64,000 bases of DNA from Panaeolus papilionaceus (GCA_015501605.1 JADNRZ010000023.1:310001-374000), one strand, 5' to 3'; counted from the stretch's first letter, positions 34,150-49,065 are shown. Translations and numbers: made by a program. The notes: generated from the sequence alone by a model not told the origin.

Positions 34150-36909
34150 TCAAAGCTTCAAATCCTCTGCAATCAGAATTGCCGCCTTTTCCCCTATTCC
34201 CAATGCCGTGTTGTAGATAGTTCCACCTACATTTTTAGGGGAAATGCTACAGTCTACAAACATGGCTCTCAGCTCATACGACAGAAATTGTAAGGATGAG
34301 CAAACTCATACCAGCGACCTTGAGTCCTTCAACGCCGTAGACGTTCAGGCGCTCGTCCACAACTCCTCCATCTTCTCGGGTCTTCATGGCACAGGTACCG
34401 CACTTCGAAGAAGATGAGTCGAATTTGTAAATGTGTACTATCGACATATCTGGCGCTTACTAAGTGCCAAGAGGACCGGACTTTGATAAAGTGTAGATTA
34501 GCAGTGTACCCTTAATTGGATTTCAGGTCTGCTTACTTCGATCGGTGCTGAACTGATCAATAACGGCGTCGTCCTCGACACTGTATACTACCTCGGGGGC
34601 AGTGACACTAAATGGATTGGCAGCCTCGACCACGACCGCGTCTGACTCCTTGCTGAATTGAGGATGCCCAGCCGCATATTCACCTCTGAAGTTTTTCATT
34701 CTTCGTCTGAGTTCGCGGCACTTCTTGTATGACCACCGCAGAACATCAATATCGGCGGGGCTGAACGGTTAATGTTGATTCATGGGGAATTAGTTCGAGG
34801 AACAGGAACATGCAAGTAACTCACTGGTCGAGATAGCCGGGATGAAACTCAGTTTTAGATCTCGGATCCTTGCTTGTGATATGCACGTAACCGGTCGTGG
34901 CAGGATACGCCTGGCAAGGTGCATTGAGCGCCTATAGTTAATAAATATTCTATTGCAATACATACCGGGATATATCCTAAGCAATAATGCTTTTGATTGA
35001 GAGAAGGGTTGCGCGATCCGCAGTGGCTGTCGGATAGTATTAGATAGGCTTGCCAACGTTAGCCCAAAATATAAAGTGAGCGCACATGGCCAGGAGATAG
35101 AGAAGTATCAATGGTTTATCCGGGGCGCTAGAGAAATGCTCCTTCCACCTCTCCTGGAATGCCGGCGACATTTTGGCAACTTCGTCGTCGCTGGGACGCA
35201 TCTTTATTCCTGCGTCAAGGTTGCTAGTAAAATTATCCAATATCTTCAGTTGGGGCGATCAAGGAGTGGTACAGAGACGGAGACGTACGACATCAACCCT
35301 TCGCCAGCTTTCATCCAAGCTTCATTATCGACTATCGAGGAACAGGTGTGTTGAGTATATCAGAGTGTCAAGCCTTGGTTCTCAATAACACACACCTGCC
35401 GATTCACTGTCCGTACTCCAGAAGACTGCATTATCGGTTTGGACTTCAGGAGCAGACAGAAAGTTCATATAGACGAAGTTGTGGTCTAGGACCAATCCCC
35501 CCATGATCAGTGTTCAAGATCGAATCGAGAAAGAAGGGGATTTACCCATGTATTGTTCGCCGACTCCAGGGAGATCCACTCTTACAGGAATGCTGCACGC
35601 CTCCAGAACCTTCGAAGAGCCTATTCCCGACCTTTCTAGGATAGCCGGTGTCCCGAATGCACCAGCAGACAGAACAACGAGTTTTCGAGCTCGTACGCTA
35701 TGGGTGTTAGGCTCGTCCGATGTCCAACTCTGGTATTCGAGACCCACTGCACGGCCGTTCCTATACACACGGGTTAAAAAAACGCCCCTTAGATGCATAA
35801 TTCTCATGGACACGCACTCGAAGGTCACTCGAAGGACCTGACTTTCAGTGAGAATGCTCAGGTTAGGATTCGATTTATTATAGATGTAATGGGAAGCGGG
35901 GTCGGAACGAGTCTTCGCCTCCTTATCAATATACCTGGATTTCGTGAGCCGTTGCTGACAAAATCAGAATATGCAGCTCAAGAAACACACCTTGCCCATC
36001 TCTGTACAATAGAGGTGGTTGCTTAAGAGTCAGCTGTTAACTGATGAATGGTCCGAAGACACCTACTCCATATTTGTTGCAGCTCTGAAAGTCATTGATG
36101 TCATTTGCCATTCCCCTCTCTTTGTCGTACAGGCTTGCTGTGTTCAGAAAGTCCTCTGAAACGCTGACAAGCTTTGGGGCAAGCGAAACTTTGATAGGTC
36201 CATCATGTCCATGGGTATCATTGTCGACCGGATCCTGGTACGTTTCTGCCTACATGTAGTTTGCCAACATGCAATGATGCATCAGTCACCATCCGCGACA
36301 ATAATAGCACTCTTTATACATATATACCTTCTTCAAGAGGGGAATCATGCTTTCAGAACCCCATCCTGAATTTCCATAGACTTTCTCCCAATCATCATAA
36401 TCGGAAGCAGCACAGCGGGTGTAAACCATAACTATTTAAAACGCAGGTCAGGCGCATAAACATCTAAGATTCAGACCATGTTACATCCAACAGTTGCCCC
36501 TCCACCGATACCTTTCCCACTGGGCACAACAGGGGCTTGGCCACCCAGCGTGGGGCTCGATAGGCCTTCGTGGAGGTGCAAAACGTCCGGGTTGACTTGG
36601 ACAAGCATATGACCGTCAGGCTGATCGTGTTGCGAAACATTCATAGTATGAGGGCCATATTCGATGAGCTTCGATGACGTCTGTTAGATACTTGGCTTAA
36701 TATATAGCATTCAGATGTACCAGGATCTCGAGGGATGGGTCTTTTTCGATAAGACGACCTGCTGTGACACAGGCAGTAGCGCCCCCTATGGTGAACCAAA
36801 GTCAGCCCATGATAGGATCTCATAGCATTTAAATTACTATCGAGTACTTACCACCAGCAAAGATAATGTCGTACTCGGATTTCACCCGTGTAACGGGGTG
36901 GACAACCAT
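34150..36909 (-). CDS. GMC oxidoreductase, alcohol (methanol) oxidase-like, paralog A
   Basis: This FAD-dependent oxidase belongs to the methanol-oxidase-type GMC group, which oxidises short alcohols to aldehydes and releases H2O2. Many short introns split it. In order I see MVVHPVTRVKSEYDIIFAGG|GATACVTAGRL (FAD dinucleotide fold), GKGIGGGATVGCNMV, VYTRCAASDYDDWEK, TRSDPASHYIYNK, ARKLVVLSAGAFGTPAILER followed by SGIG (GMC signature 2), VDLPGVGEQY, LDAGIKMRPSDDEVAKMSP, the catalytic-His segment IRSSWHLKCGTCAMK and the C-terminus GEKAAILIAEDLKL. The reading frame appears intact. Two residues stand out: the Asn expected in G-x-N-T-Y near the end is replaced (GGTIY), and the residue after the catalytic His is Leu. 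No signal peptide is seen. Paralog B lies 375 bp upstream in tandem. Confidence 0.9.
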
Positions 36910-36946
36910 TCTCACTGACTGACTGACTTGAAAGGTTGCCTCTGCC

Positions 36947-36954
36947 TTTATATA
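36947..36954 (-). promoter_or_regulatory. TATA box of GMC paralog A
   Basis: TATATAAA on the minus strand, 37 bp before the ATG at 36909. This implies a short 5' UTR and strong core promoter; the same arrangement is present upstream of paralog B. Confidence 0.6.
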
Positions 36955-37284
36955 GCTGTCTTCAACCTTTGAAGGTAATTACGTAGGGGTCGCCAGTTCC
37001 GTACTCTACACAAAAACAAACCCTTGTTCATGTGAACCTTCCGCATCACCATTGAGGCGCAGTCCAGCAGACAACCCCCCTGTTTGAATACATATGGCAA
37101 AGGGGGTTGATGAGCTTCTGACAACGGAAATATGACAAAAACAGCCAAGGTCGAGCAGATGTGAACCGAGATAAGAGAGGGAAAAATATCGATCTATGTG
37201 GCACATAAATTTGAGTACATTTTTGCGTTGATAATTGACACGTGCACTTGACGGTAACTAGCTGTTTATAATTACCTGTCTCCG

Positions 37285-39988
37285 TTAGAGATTTAAATCT
37301 TCTGCAATCAAAACTGCTGCCTTTTCCCCAATTACCAGCGCGGTATTGTAGGTGTTGGCACCCACATTTTCAGGGAAAATGCTGCAATCTGCGTTTACAG
37401 TATTTAGGTGGTGCAAGCCACGGCAGAAGCAGAAACATAACATACCTGCAATCTTAAGCCCCTCGACGCCATACACGTTCAGCCGGTCATCGACTACTCC
37501 ACCATCCTTTCGGGCCTTCATTGCGCATGTACCACACTTGGAAATGCATTTGATATCAGCAATATGAACATTTCAAATCGAAACATCGTCTTACAGAATG
37601 CCAAGAGGTTCGAACTGGAGAATACGGGTAACCGTCAGTATCAATCGAGCTCATATCATCATGGTACGCACTTCGTTCGTTATTAAACTGATCAATGACG
37701 GTGTCATCTTCGGGGCTGTATGTAATGTCAGCGGCCGAAGTGTTGAATGGCGCGGCTGTCTCGACCACAGCTGCAGATGAGCTGCTGGAGAATCCAGGGT
37801 GGCCAGGGGAATATTCGCCTCGGAAGTTCTTCATCCTTCTCCCAAGTTCACGACACCTCTTATATGCCCATCGCAGAGTATCTGCGTCGGCAGGGCTATT
37901 ATATATATGTGGCCATTCAACAAACATCCGACCCGTCAAAAAGTTTACAAGCACTTACTGATCGAGATAGCCAGGATGGAACTCGGGCTTAGACCTTAGA
38001 TCTTTGCTTGTGATGTGTATATAACCTGACGTAGCAGGATAAGCCTACGTATATTTTAATCAATGGTGGAGCCCTGAAATGAGAATAGGTCGTACCGGGA
38101 GATAACCTAAGCAATAATATTTTTGGTCAAAGGAAGGCGGTCTTCCGCCCAAGTGGCTGTAAAGGGAATATTAATACTTGTAGGATCTGATACTTTCGAC
38201 TGCACTCACGTAGCTAAAAGATACAAAAGCACGAGTGGCTTGTCAGGCGAATTGGCGAAGAACTCCTTCCACCTCTTCTGGAATGCAGGCGACATCTTGG
38301 AGACCTCCTCATCGGTGGGTCGTATTTTGATGCCTGCATCACTAGAGCTAAAACGCCTATTTAGTATCTGATACAAATAAGAATTCAGATTAACAGAAAA
38401 TGACTTACTTGTGCGACATCAAGCCTTGTCCATCCTTCAACCAAGCTTCAGTATGTTCTAAATAGCCCAGTTAGCGCACGGCGTGCATGTAGTATATTTG
38501 AACTCACTGGCAAATTCATCTTCGGTGCCCCAGAATATCTCGTCGAGCGTCTCAATATCTGGAGTAGATAAAAAGTGCATGTATATGAAGTTGTGATCTA
38601 ACTCAGTGATTAGTCTAGTCCTAGGCGCTCAATCCAACTGTGAACATACCCATATAATGTTCACCGACACCAGAAAGATCAACTACCTGAGGGATACTGC
38701 ATTGTTGTAACACCTTGGAAGAGCCAATTCCTGACCTCTCCAGAATGGGTGGTGTGCCGAGCGCGCCGGCGGACAGCACAACGAGCTTTCGAGCACGCAC
38801 TGTCCGGATAACAGGATCGGTCGATGTTACACTTTGATATTCCACACCCACTGCACGGCCATTCCTAGGATCGCATAAGTAAGCGCTGATGAATGAAGAT
38901 TCATGATACCAACGCACTCGAAGATCACTCGAATGACCTGATTTTCAGTAAGAATGCCCAAGTTCGGATTGGTTTTGTTGTAGATGTAATGATGAGCTGC
39001 ATCGGATCGGGTTCCTGTTTCCTTGTCTATGTACCTACAGATGTTGTCAGTTTGGCATAGTAATTATTGAAAAGGGTGACATGACATACCTTGCCCATCT
39101 CTTTACGCAATGCGTTGAAATTTTCGAATTCGGGGATAAGTCACCAGCGGTTAAACAAGTTTCTCATACTCACTCCATATTTATTGCAGTTGTAAAAATT
39201 GTTGGTATCGTCCGTATGTTCCCTGCCCTTGTCATACACCCTGGCTGTGTCCAGGAAGTTATCTGCGACAGTAACCATGTCGGGGGCAAACGATATCTTG
39301 AGGGGACCATCGTATCCATGGGTGTCGTTGTCCGCTGCATCTTGGTATGTTTCTATCTGTGTTCTTATGTCAGTGAATCCTCGCCATGAGCTGATGAAAG
39401 GCGGAATTCTACCTTTTTAAACAGAGGCATCAAACTCTCAGTGCTCCACCCCTTATTTCCATACACAGTCTCCCAATCGTCATAATCAGACGCAGCGCCG
39501 CGAGTGTAAACCATAACTGTTGGCATTTATTTGAACATATTCCAGACGCAATCAGTTTAATTCGACGTCGAACTCACAATTGACGGACGACCCTCCACCG
39601 ACCCCCTTTCCGGTCGGGACGACAGGTACCCGTCCACCCAGTGCAGGGCTTGGAACCCCTTCGTGGAAGTGCAATACCTCAGGGTTAGCTAGCAATCGCA
39701 TATAGTGTCCGGGCTGAACGTGCCGAGCAACGTTCAGGGTATGGTTGCCATATTCAATGAGCTGGAAAGAGGTTGCTGAGGGACTAGGGCATTACAATAA
39801 TGACTGGGGAAAGTACCAGGATTTTGAGTGATGGGTATTGATCGATAAGACGGCCTGCGGTAACACATGCAGTAGCGCCTCCTAAAATCAAGTCAGCTCA
39901 CGTCTATACAATGCAACCAATATGACCACTCACCACCTGCAAAGATGATGTCGTACTCCGACTCTGCGTTTACAAGATTGGTAACCAT
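37285..39988 (-). CDS. GMC oxidoreductase, alcohol (methanol) oxidase-like, paralog B
   Basis: This is the tandem paralog of the gene at 34150-36909, with the same exon plan. It begins MVTNLVNAESEYDIIFAGG followed by GATACVTAGRLIDQYPSLKI, and later carries ARKLVVLSAGALGTPPILER with SGIG (GMC signature 2), VDLSGVGEHYMG, a WPHIYNSPADADTLRWAYKR segment, IRTSWHSKCGTCAMK (catalytic His), DGGVVDDRLNVYGVEGLKIA and ENVGANTYNTALVIGEKAAV (catalytic-pair Asn retained), ending AEDLNL. Stop lies at 37285. All active-site segments look normal for an alcohol oxidase, unlike paralog A. No N-terminal signal peptide or clear SKL-type peroxisomal tail is visible, so secretion or cytosolic location cannot be told from the sequence. 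Confidence 0.9.
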
Positions 39989-41322
39989 AATCAGTGATAT
40001 CAGACCACAAGGATGTGTCTGCTTTATATATCGTTGTTCAAATCCTTCGGACTGATTGTGGGGACTTCAACTCTCTCAGCCATATAAATAAGGCCGATGT
40101 GAGTATTGGGAAAACCCTGGTAGCAGATAAGTAGTCCAGATGACACTCATCGAACATTCTATCACAGTAAAATCAGCCTCAGATCGGAGAAAAAGTTGCA
40201 GCTAAGGAAGGCATACCAATATCGTTAAGCTCAACCAAAAGTTAATCACCCAGTTCAAAAATAGTCGCCGCTCGTCAGCTGAGTAGTTCTTATCTACGCA
40301 AAAGCCGTTTGACATGTCCAACTGATGGTCTTTGTGAGGGCGTGCTCTCATCTGTGGAATGAAACATCCACACCTACATGTTTCTCAGGCTGTTCATCGG
40401 GACTTCCTAAAACACTTAATACTTGATACGCTCACAGAAGCGTCAAATCAAATGCCTCTAGCTGAACTCAATCATACAAAAGAAGATGGTTGGGATGTGT
40501 GTTTGGAAGCAGTCCTTTCTGAGAACTGCATCTGGAAACGACAGGTGGTGAGACTTTACGAAAAGCACGAGAGGGTGCAAGTCATACCAGTAGATTTCAA
40601 TTGCCACTCCAACTCCTTCATCGCAAAGCACATTTTGTCCAAGAAAGAGCAGGCCGGAATATTGCATAATAAAATCGCAATTTAGCCACCTACTAAATGG
40701 CAAGCAGGAGTTTCATATATCTCCCCCCAAGAAAACAGTTGTGCGAAGAATGTGGTGGTGTGTCGTTGAAAATGCAATGGGAAGCAAAAAAGACGATGGG
40801 TGCGCAAAACACAGGGGTGATGGGACATGTCTTTGAGCATTTTTGCACAATGAACCTGACCAGTTTGGCAGTGTAGAAGTGAATTACCTAGGGAATGTTG
40901 TATGTTAGTGGCACGTTCATGTAATCGGAAAAGTTGGAGGTTGGGAACGGTTTTTTGTCAAGTTTCGTCAATTTCGTTCAAACAATGGAACGTTGAGATA
41001 ACCACCCTAGATATTAACCATGTCAGCCCCCACATATGGCCATGCCACTACGGGGGTGTAATATATATTATAAAAACCATGTCAGCATTTCATCAAGCTG
41101 CAAAAAGTGCTTGAGTATTCCGTTCTTAGTAGCATCCAAGATATACACGCACAAGCTCAACTTGAATGACCAAGTTGGAACCGAGTCGCAGGGCTAAACA
41201 AGGTGGACACCGTGAGAAGAAATACGGTAACCCCCGAACTCGATTCGTCCTCAAGACTCAAGAACCTGCTTTTGTGTTTTCTAGTTATAAAATCTGATTC
41301 GCTTATACAGATCGATATAAAA
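39989..41322. other. Intergenic, GMC paralog B to DUF4419 relic
   Basis: The first part is the promoter of paralog B. A 108-codon open frame at 40359-40685 (+), starting with ATG, has a fairly protein-like composition but no motif I know. It may be a small gene, a relic or chance. The rest shows nothing. Confidence 0.4.
40023..40030 (-). promoter_or_regulatory. TATA box of GMC paralog B
   Basis: TATATAAA on the minus strand, 34 bp before the ATG at 39988, matching the position found upstream of paralog A. Confidence 0.6.
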
Positions 41323-42427
41323 TCACTTCATAATGAACATGAACCAAGCAGGGCGCATTGCAAGAGCATCGAGTTTTTCCCCGCACCTAACGCTGGCAAC
41401 ATGTCCTGCAACCATCATACAATCGAACTTCTCGCCATTATCGTCCAGCGAAACATCAACTTCACAGAGTGCTGGTGGGATATTCTTGGTATTGAGTTGG
41501 TGGTATGGGACACCGTCAATGTGAGGCTTCTCCAACGCCCAGCCAATTGTCTTGCACTGAGGGGCTTGTAGCTCGGCCCGATCCACTCCCCGCCCTTGCT
41601 CCAAGCACAAAAAGCCGTCAGCCAACCTGATAAAAAACTTGGTCCAGATCTATGTACGTGTATATGACCGACCCTAAACCAGAAATGAGCATCAACGTCT
41701 CCATCGAATGCTCTGACAAGCAGGTTCGCTGTTAGCATCGAAGAGACTAGGAGGAAACACCCCGACTCACTCCTTGAGAGTTGACATCGTGAACACTGAG
41801 CAAACCACAGTATCGTTGAAGGTAGTTGTCGAAAAGTCAAGTAAAATCCACTTCTGTAGCTCTGGGTCTACGACATTCTGTTGAATGAGGTCCGTCGTTT
41901 GAGATGCCAGCTCTGGGCCGAAGTCCACCGTGTGTCGATTTCCTGTCGCACATATAACGAGCGCTTCCTTGTCACTCTGGGCGACAAACTTCAACCTTAA
42001 CTCTTCCGAGTGTGCATTAACAATGAGAGCCTTCTGTTAGGGCACAAATCTATTGGTATTGGTACACCCACTAGAAGTTGGACTGTGATAGAATGGCTAT
42101 CCACACATCATCTGGCCTGTAATAGCAGTCCCAGCTTGATCGAACATCTATATGTAGTATGCCAATGTTGACTGTACCTTATCTCCAAATTATGATGCTG
42201 ATTGTAAGCCTTCAAAACAGTGTCGACAAACCCGTTCCAGGGTTGAGAGGTAATGTCGTCCAATGCATCTGAATCGCGAGTAAATGTGTTGCTGAGCAGT
42301 TCCACATTTAATCTCTCTCTCCTTTGGTTCCTTACATCTCATGCAAAAGTATACCTGCTGATCGATAATGTAAAAGGCCTTCGACAGGCTCTGCGGTATT
42401 GGATGACACTTTGAAACTGACTGGCAT
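41323..42427 (-). pseudogene. DUF4419 protein gene, internally deleted and frameshifted
   Basis: DUF4419 proteins are common in Agaricomycetes and have no known function. Recognisable pieces in order are MPVSFKVSSNTAEPVEGLL (start 42427), NGFVDTVLKAYNQHHNLEIR, NAHSEELRLKFVAQ, RHTVDFGPELASQTTDLIQQ, DFSTTTFNDTVVCSVFTMST, then after about 45 bp FDGDVDAHFWFRVGHIH, SGPSFLSGWLTAFCAWSKGG, and in another frame DGVPYHQLNTKNIPPALCEV, DVSLDDNGEKFDCMMVAGHV and the tail MRPAWFMFIMK. Between TLKE and FDGD the family normally has a long conserved block with the CGIP...G..DW motif; here it is missing, and the putative splice phases do not agree. A further one-base frame change lies at about 41,520-41,590 with no usable intron. 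Both breaks point to a decayed gene, though an assembly error could explain the second. Confidence 0.75.
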
Positions 42428-42809
42428 GAAGAACGAGGGTGATTTGTTGGTGAAAGCGGCAGGATCTCCTCTGTGAAACAGTATAAAATATCTCGATGGT
42501 GTGCGGGTAGATATTTGGCAGATGGCAGATGGAGAAACAATAGTGACGTAGACGGTGCTCACTGCACAGAGCGCACACCAAGTCGTAACTCCTATTCAAT
42601 TTCGAGACTTCGACATAAAAGGATAAGTTGACGGTCGTAGATTAGTAGAGTGCTTTTATAATAGACGCAGAGAGGTTAATAGACAAGGCTATGTATAGAA
42701 GGGAATAGAATGTCGGCAATATCCTACAATTATGTTGATTTTGTACGACTATACGATGGAAACACCGTAGGGGTATACGATAAGTAACGGCTGGAAAGAT
42801 GACTGGCGC

Positions 42810-43961
42810 TCAGAACTCTGTCTTAATCTCGCGCTTTATACCTATGTCTGCTTTATCTCGTTTGCGTTTCCTACCCTGCATATCTTGCAGCCGACTCTGT
42901 TCAAGGGCCGATAGTTGCTCCTAAAATCGAACCGGCCGCCCATTAAGTGAGCATAATGAGCCAGGATATGATGGTGCACATACCCGCAACAATCGAATTT
43001 CTTTGTCTCGGGGGTCTTCTTCTTCCTCTTCGTCGTCTGCGGTAAGATCAATGATTTCGTCGTTTGGAACATAACCTTCTCTCGGCGCTGTGGCGGGAAT
43101 GACACCATCTGCTTTCAAAACGTCTAGATATCAAATTGCGTTAGCTGACTGAAGCCGAACGCGGCAGTGGATTGAGGCTTTCCTAAAGGACGGTATTTAA
43201 AGACAAATTCCACAACATGTCGGATTCGTTTCGTTATATGGCTATCCCGTTTCCCAGTTTGTACCTCATCGCCGAGTCTAAGGACCAAACATTGTATACC
43301 GCATCATATATTGTGATGGAGTTCGAGACGTACTGAATACCATGAACCATCGCCTTCTTAGCACGTTCACTGATTCGAAGAGCTGGCAAATTGGTAGCTT
43401 GTTGCGACGTCGACAAAGGGGCGCATCCACTACTTATTACTTCCATCTCACGAATCACCAGGTTTATTTGACCCAGCTGCGATAGAGAACGCTCCCCTGC
43501 ATCCTCATCCTCTACAAGGGTGTTATTGAGGGAAGAAGCATATCAACAGTGTTTTACTCACCTACAAGTTCGCAAGTGGAAAATATGAAGGGTTTTGTGG
43601 ATGTTGGACTAACATCAAAGCCTTTAATTCTTAAGCTAGGCGTATTCGGAGGCGTGTCAACTAAACGGCGCCTAGCGAAAATCAATTTTGAGCGGGGAAG
43701 CGGAATTCCATCGATAGAGGTGTAGCAACCACTGTGAAATATTCGATCCTCGTCAAGGACACATATAGTGAATTGCTGTCACATTTGATGAATTCTGGAA
43801 TGTTTACATTGCAGACTATAAGTGCGCACCTTTCCCGCCTCTGAGGGAATCCAACAGGAAATTTCACATCCGTTTTCACCGACTCGGACGACTTCACCAT
43901 ACTCACGGAGTCGAACACCATCGACCTCAACCCACACGGAAAAACTGTCTTTAGAGGGCAT
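42810..43961 (-). CDS. DUF7918 domain protein (basidiomycete hypothetical)
   Basis: DUF7918 proteins form a large Agaricomycete family of unknown function. The start MPSKDSFSVWVEVDGVRLRE (43961) and CWIPSEAGK are the family's N-terminal signature. Next come SGCYTSIDGIPLP, IKGFDVSPTSTKPFIFSTCE, GQINLVIREMEV, ISERAKKAMVHGIQYV and DVLKADGVIPATAP. The C-terminal part has an acidic run (DLTADDEEEEEDPRD) followed by a short intron and a basic, probably coiled segment with RKRKRDKAD, ending KTEF at stop 42810-42812. The basic cluster could be a nuclear signal. The gap between this start and the next gene is over 2 kb. Introns are short; not every joint was checked. Confidence 0.8.
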
Positions 43962-44890
43962 AGCAGAAATTATGCTGGACGGTAAGAGAGGGGCTCAAGG
44001 CAGAATATAATTAGCCTAAGCTATCAATGTCACTGCAAGATTTTGACAAGTCGTGTAGGGTCAGATCCTATGTCTCTGTGATGCAGTGCACGTGCTCGTG
44101 ACCATACGCAACACCCGAGTCACACCCTCTGATAGTCCAGCTCCGGGCTCTCATCACCCATCAGGCTTTTTCCATCAGTAAATTTAAGAGGTTCAGATAA
44201 TGCATCATAAGGGTCATGTAATCGATGTAACTTGCTGTCAGCGGTATAATCTGGCATAATCTTACAACATACCATATATCGACCTTATAAGCCCACCCTC
44301 TGATATGTCAGTGTCATCAGATTGATATCAGAATGGCTTGACATTAGCAGAGAAATAATTTATGTCGCAGATTGCCAGTTGAAGTCGTAGTTCATATCAT
44401 GCTAGAACTGGATCCCAGATTTCTTGTGGTTGGTCATGAAATAAATAGATGGAAAAACATGACATTATCATTTAACGGAAATATACATTAGAACTCAAAA
44501 CAATATTCTACTAGAGTATTAATTAATCATGAGAAGGGGTGTCCAAACCGTGAGCCAATTAATATTCTCCATAGTGCTGTCCTCTATATAACTACATGCT
44601 GAAAGATTGGAGGAAGAAACGAGTGGAAATGGCACACTAGCACGTCACGATGTTGGAAAAGTGGAGGTGTTGCCTTGAAAATACAGTTTTAATTTAGGTG
44701 CGACAATTGCTAGAAAGTAAAAAGGAACATACCTGAACCCTTCAAACGAACCAACCCATGAGCATAGAACTATACCTATAAAGTTTAAATAGGTGTTAGT
44801 GCCTGTTAATGTTGAGAGATATGACAAGCCAGTCATACCTTATATTATTCTAGCTCAACTGGCTCACCTTAAGGGAAATTAGGAGGAATC

Positions 44891-44994
44891 GTAGTGAGTT
44901 AGACTGGTGACGCAGTCCCTCACCCGAGGCATCAGCCGCCGTGAGGCTGATGCCTCGGGTGAGGGGCCCAAGTCACAGGCCTGGTAGTGAGTTA
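44891..44994. repeat. Foldback element with flanking 11-bp direct repeats
   Basis: Perfect 21-nt inverted arms at 44917-44937 and 44945-44965 (core CACCCGAGGCATCAGCC) surround a 7-nt loop and would form a very stable hairpin. The whole is bracketed by an 11-bp direct repeat GTAGTGAGTTA at 44891-44901 and 44984-44994. This layout resembles a small non-autonomous foldback element with a target-site duplication; that reading is inferred. Confidence 0.65.
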
Positions 44995-45996
44995 AGTGAG
45001 AGAGGTCGCATGAGGGTCCTCGAACTTCGTGCTGAATTATGAACCAACTATCACGTGTAGTGTTCATAAGCATCACAGGCGTGACGGTGTGCTGTCTGTC
45101 ACATCCAATCGAAGGAATTTTGCTAAGTCCTTTTTCCCAAGGTGAATATCAGGCGGTGTCAGGGAATATAAGCATGCTACAATTCTGACACATGTATCAT
45201 GAACAAAATACAACCATTTTATTTCCAGACAAGTCTACCATCAAGATGGTTTATTGAATATATACTTAATAGCAGAATGGTACCTCAGTGCACGTCCATG
45301 CACTGGCATATCAGTGAGGCAAGGTCTGTTACATAATGGTCAGTGCCAGAACGACAAAACAGGTTTTGATTATTTTGCTGATGTCGGTGTTCACGATCGT
45401 TCACGATGCATGAGGCCTATCCTATCTCCTCCCGCAATTTCACTTCAACATAGATTAACAGCAAAACCATTTGCTTCTGAATTTCGTATAATGGGTGTCT
45501 ATTTATCTCGTGGATGGTCCACGGCTTGTGCTACAACGTCATCACCTAGTTTTTGAAAACAAATAGGAGGACCTTGGATATTCAATATCTCAAGATGTGT
45601 ACGGCACAGAGGGTAGAATGGCGACAAAAAACAAACTAAAGCTCTGTAGGTGACATGAACTGGCTTTGACTGTTGCCAGTTCGGGCAACACGGATATCTG
45701 ATTTTCCTGGAATGATCGGCTTGCACGAATTGCCTTACCTCCACGTATGCCTCAGTCTCGTTGATCCTGCCCGGTCTCCCCTATCCTATGTTCCATTTGC
45801 ATTTATTGATTCAAATTGGTCGTTACACGTACTGCACTTGGGAACAGCCACTGGACACGTACTCTTTTTAGTTGGTATGATCACAACGTGTTACCCGCGC
45901 CTCACCGAGTCATCTCTGGCATGCACTGGCAAAATTCTAATCCTTCCAGCATACGTGTACTGTATGGTGTACCAACGATGACTTGCGTTTACTGCC

Positions 45997-46002
45997 TTAT
46001 AA
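45997..46002 (+). promoter_or_regulatory. TATA-like box of the BiP gene
   Basis: TTATAA within CCTTATAAGG, about 50 bp before the ATG at 46050. CACGT-containing motifs lie further upstream (about 45,850), but an unfolded-protein-response element could not be assigned. Confidence 0.45.
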
Positions 46003-46049
46003 GGTGCCCAATTGTGTCGACCTATGCCTTCCAACATCCCAAGACAATC

Positions 46050-48581
<2,532 letters not shown>

Positions 48582-48937
48582 AACTCCAGTCATGTTCACG
48601 CTTTCTTTAACTTATTTACAAATGTATCACTACTATACCTTCATCATGAATACCACAGGTTAAAAGTTTTGACGATGTCGCGCCTTTAGCCCCTATATTA
48701 CTGACCATGTATCAAGCCCAAGACTCTATTTACACGCCTTGTCGTAAATTATCGACTGAAGTTCAATAATTAAATCACCATCCTACTTCAATCCCAACAA
48801 CTCTATTCTAAGAGGGATACCTGGGAGATTGCTTCGGGAACTCCGCTAGGCAACGGTCATCAAGTTTTGAAGGTAGCTAGCCCGAATATATGCACTACCC
48901 GGAGGCGGCCAATCATTTCGAGCAGCGACTCTTCAAC

Positions 48938-49065
48938 CCAGTCCTGAAGGGTCTTGGATCAATCCCGCGACGGGGCGCGCTATTTGAGCGTAGAAACACC
49001 GTCACGATTTACATCCACGTAGGGTTGAAATTGTCTGCGGGTAAGCCGATAGGATGACCTACGCC
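48938..49065 (-). pseudogene. Relic of the membrane-protein 3' exon
   Basis: This is the counterpart of 54222-54335, the last coding part of the membrane gene. The shared GGAGGCGGCCA flank and TTACATCCACGT fix the alignment. The stop codon equivalent is changed (CCAGTC for TTAGTC on the plus strand) and the remaining exons are absent, so it cannot encode the protein. Confidence 0.6.

Larger units (their letters stand above)
43962..46049. other. Intergenic 2.1 kb upstream of BiP
   Basis: Apart from the foldback element at 44891-44994 and the BiP promoter near the right end I recognise nothing here. The short open frames lack motifs. Confidence 0.5.

Noticed and set aside
44917..44965. The strong hairpin as a bacterial-type terminator.
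   Set aside because: The DNA is nuclear fungal; no T tract follows and no gene ends here.
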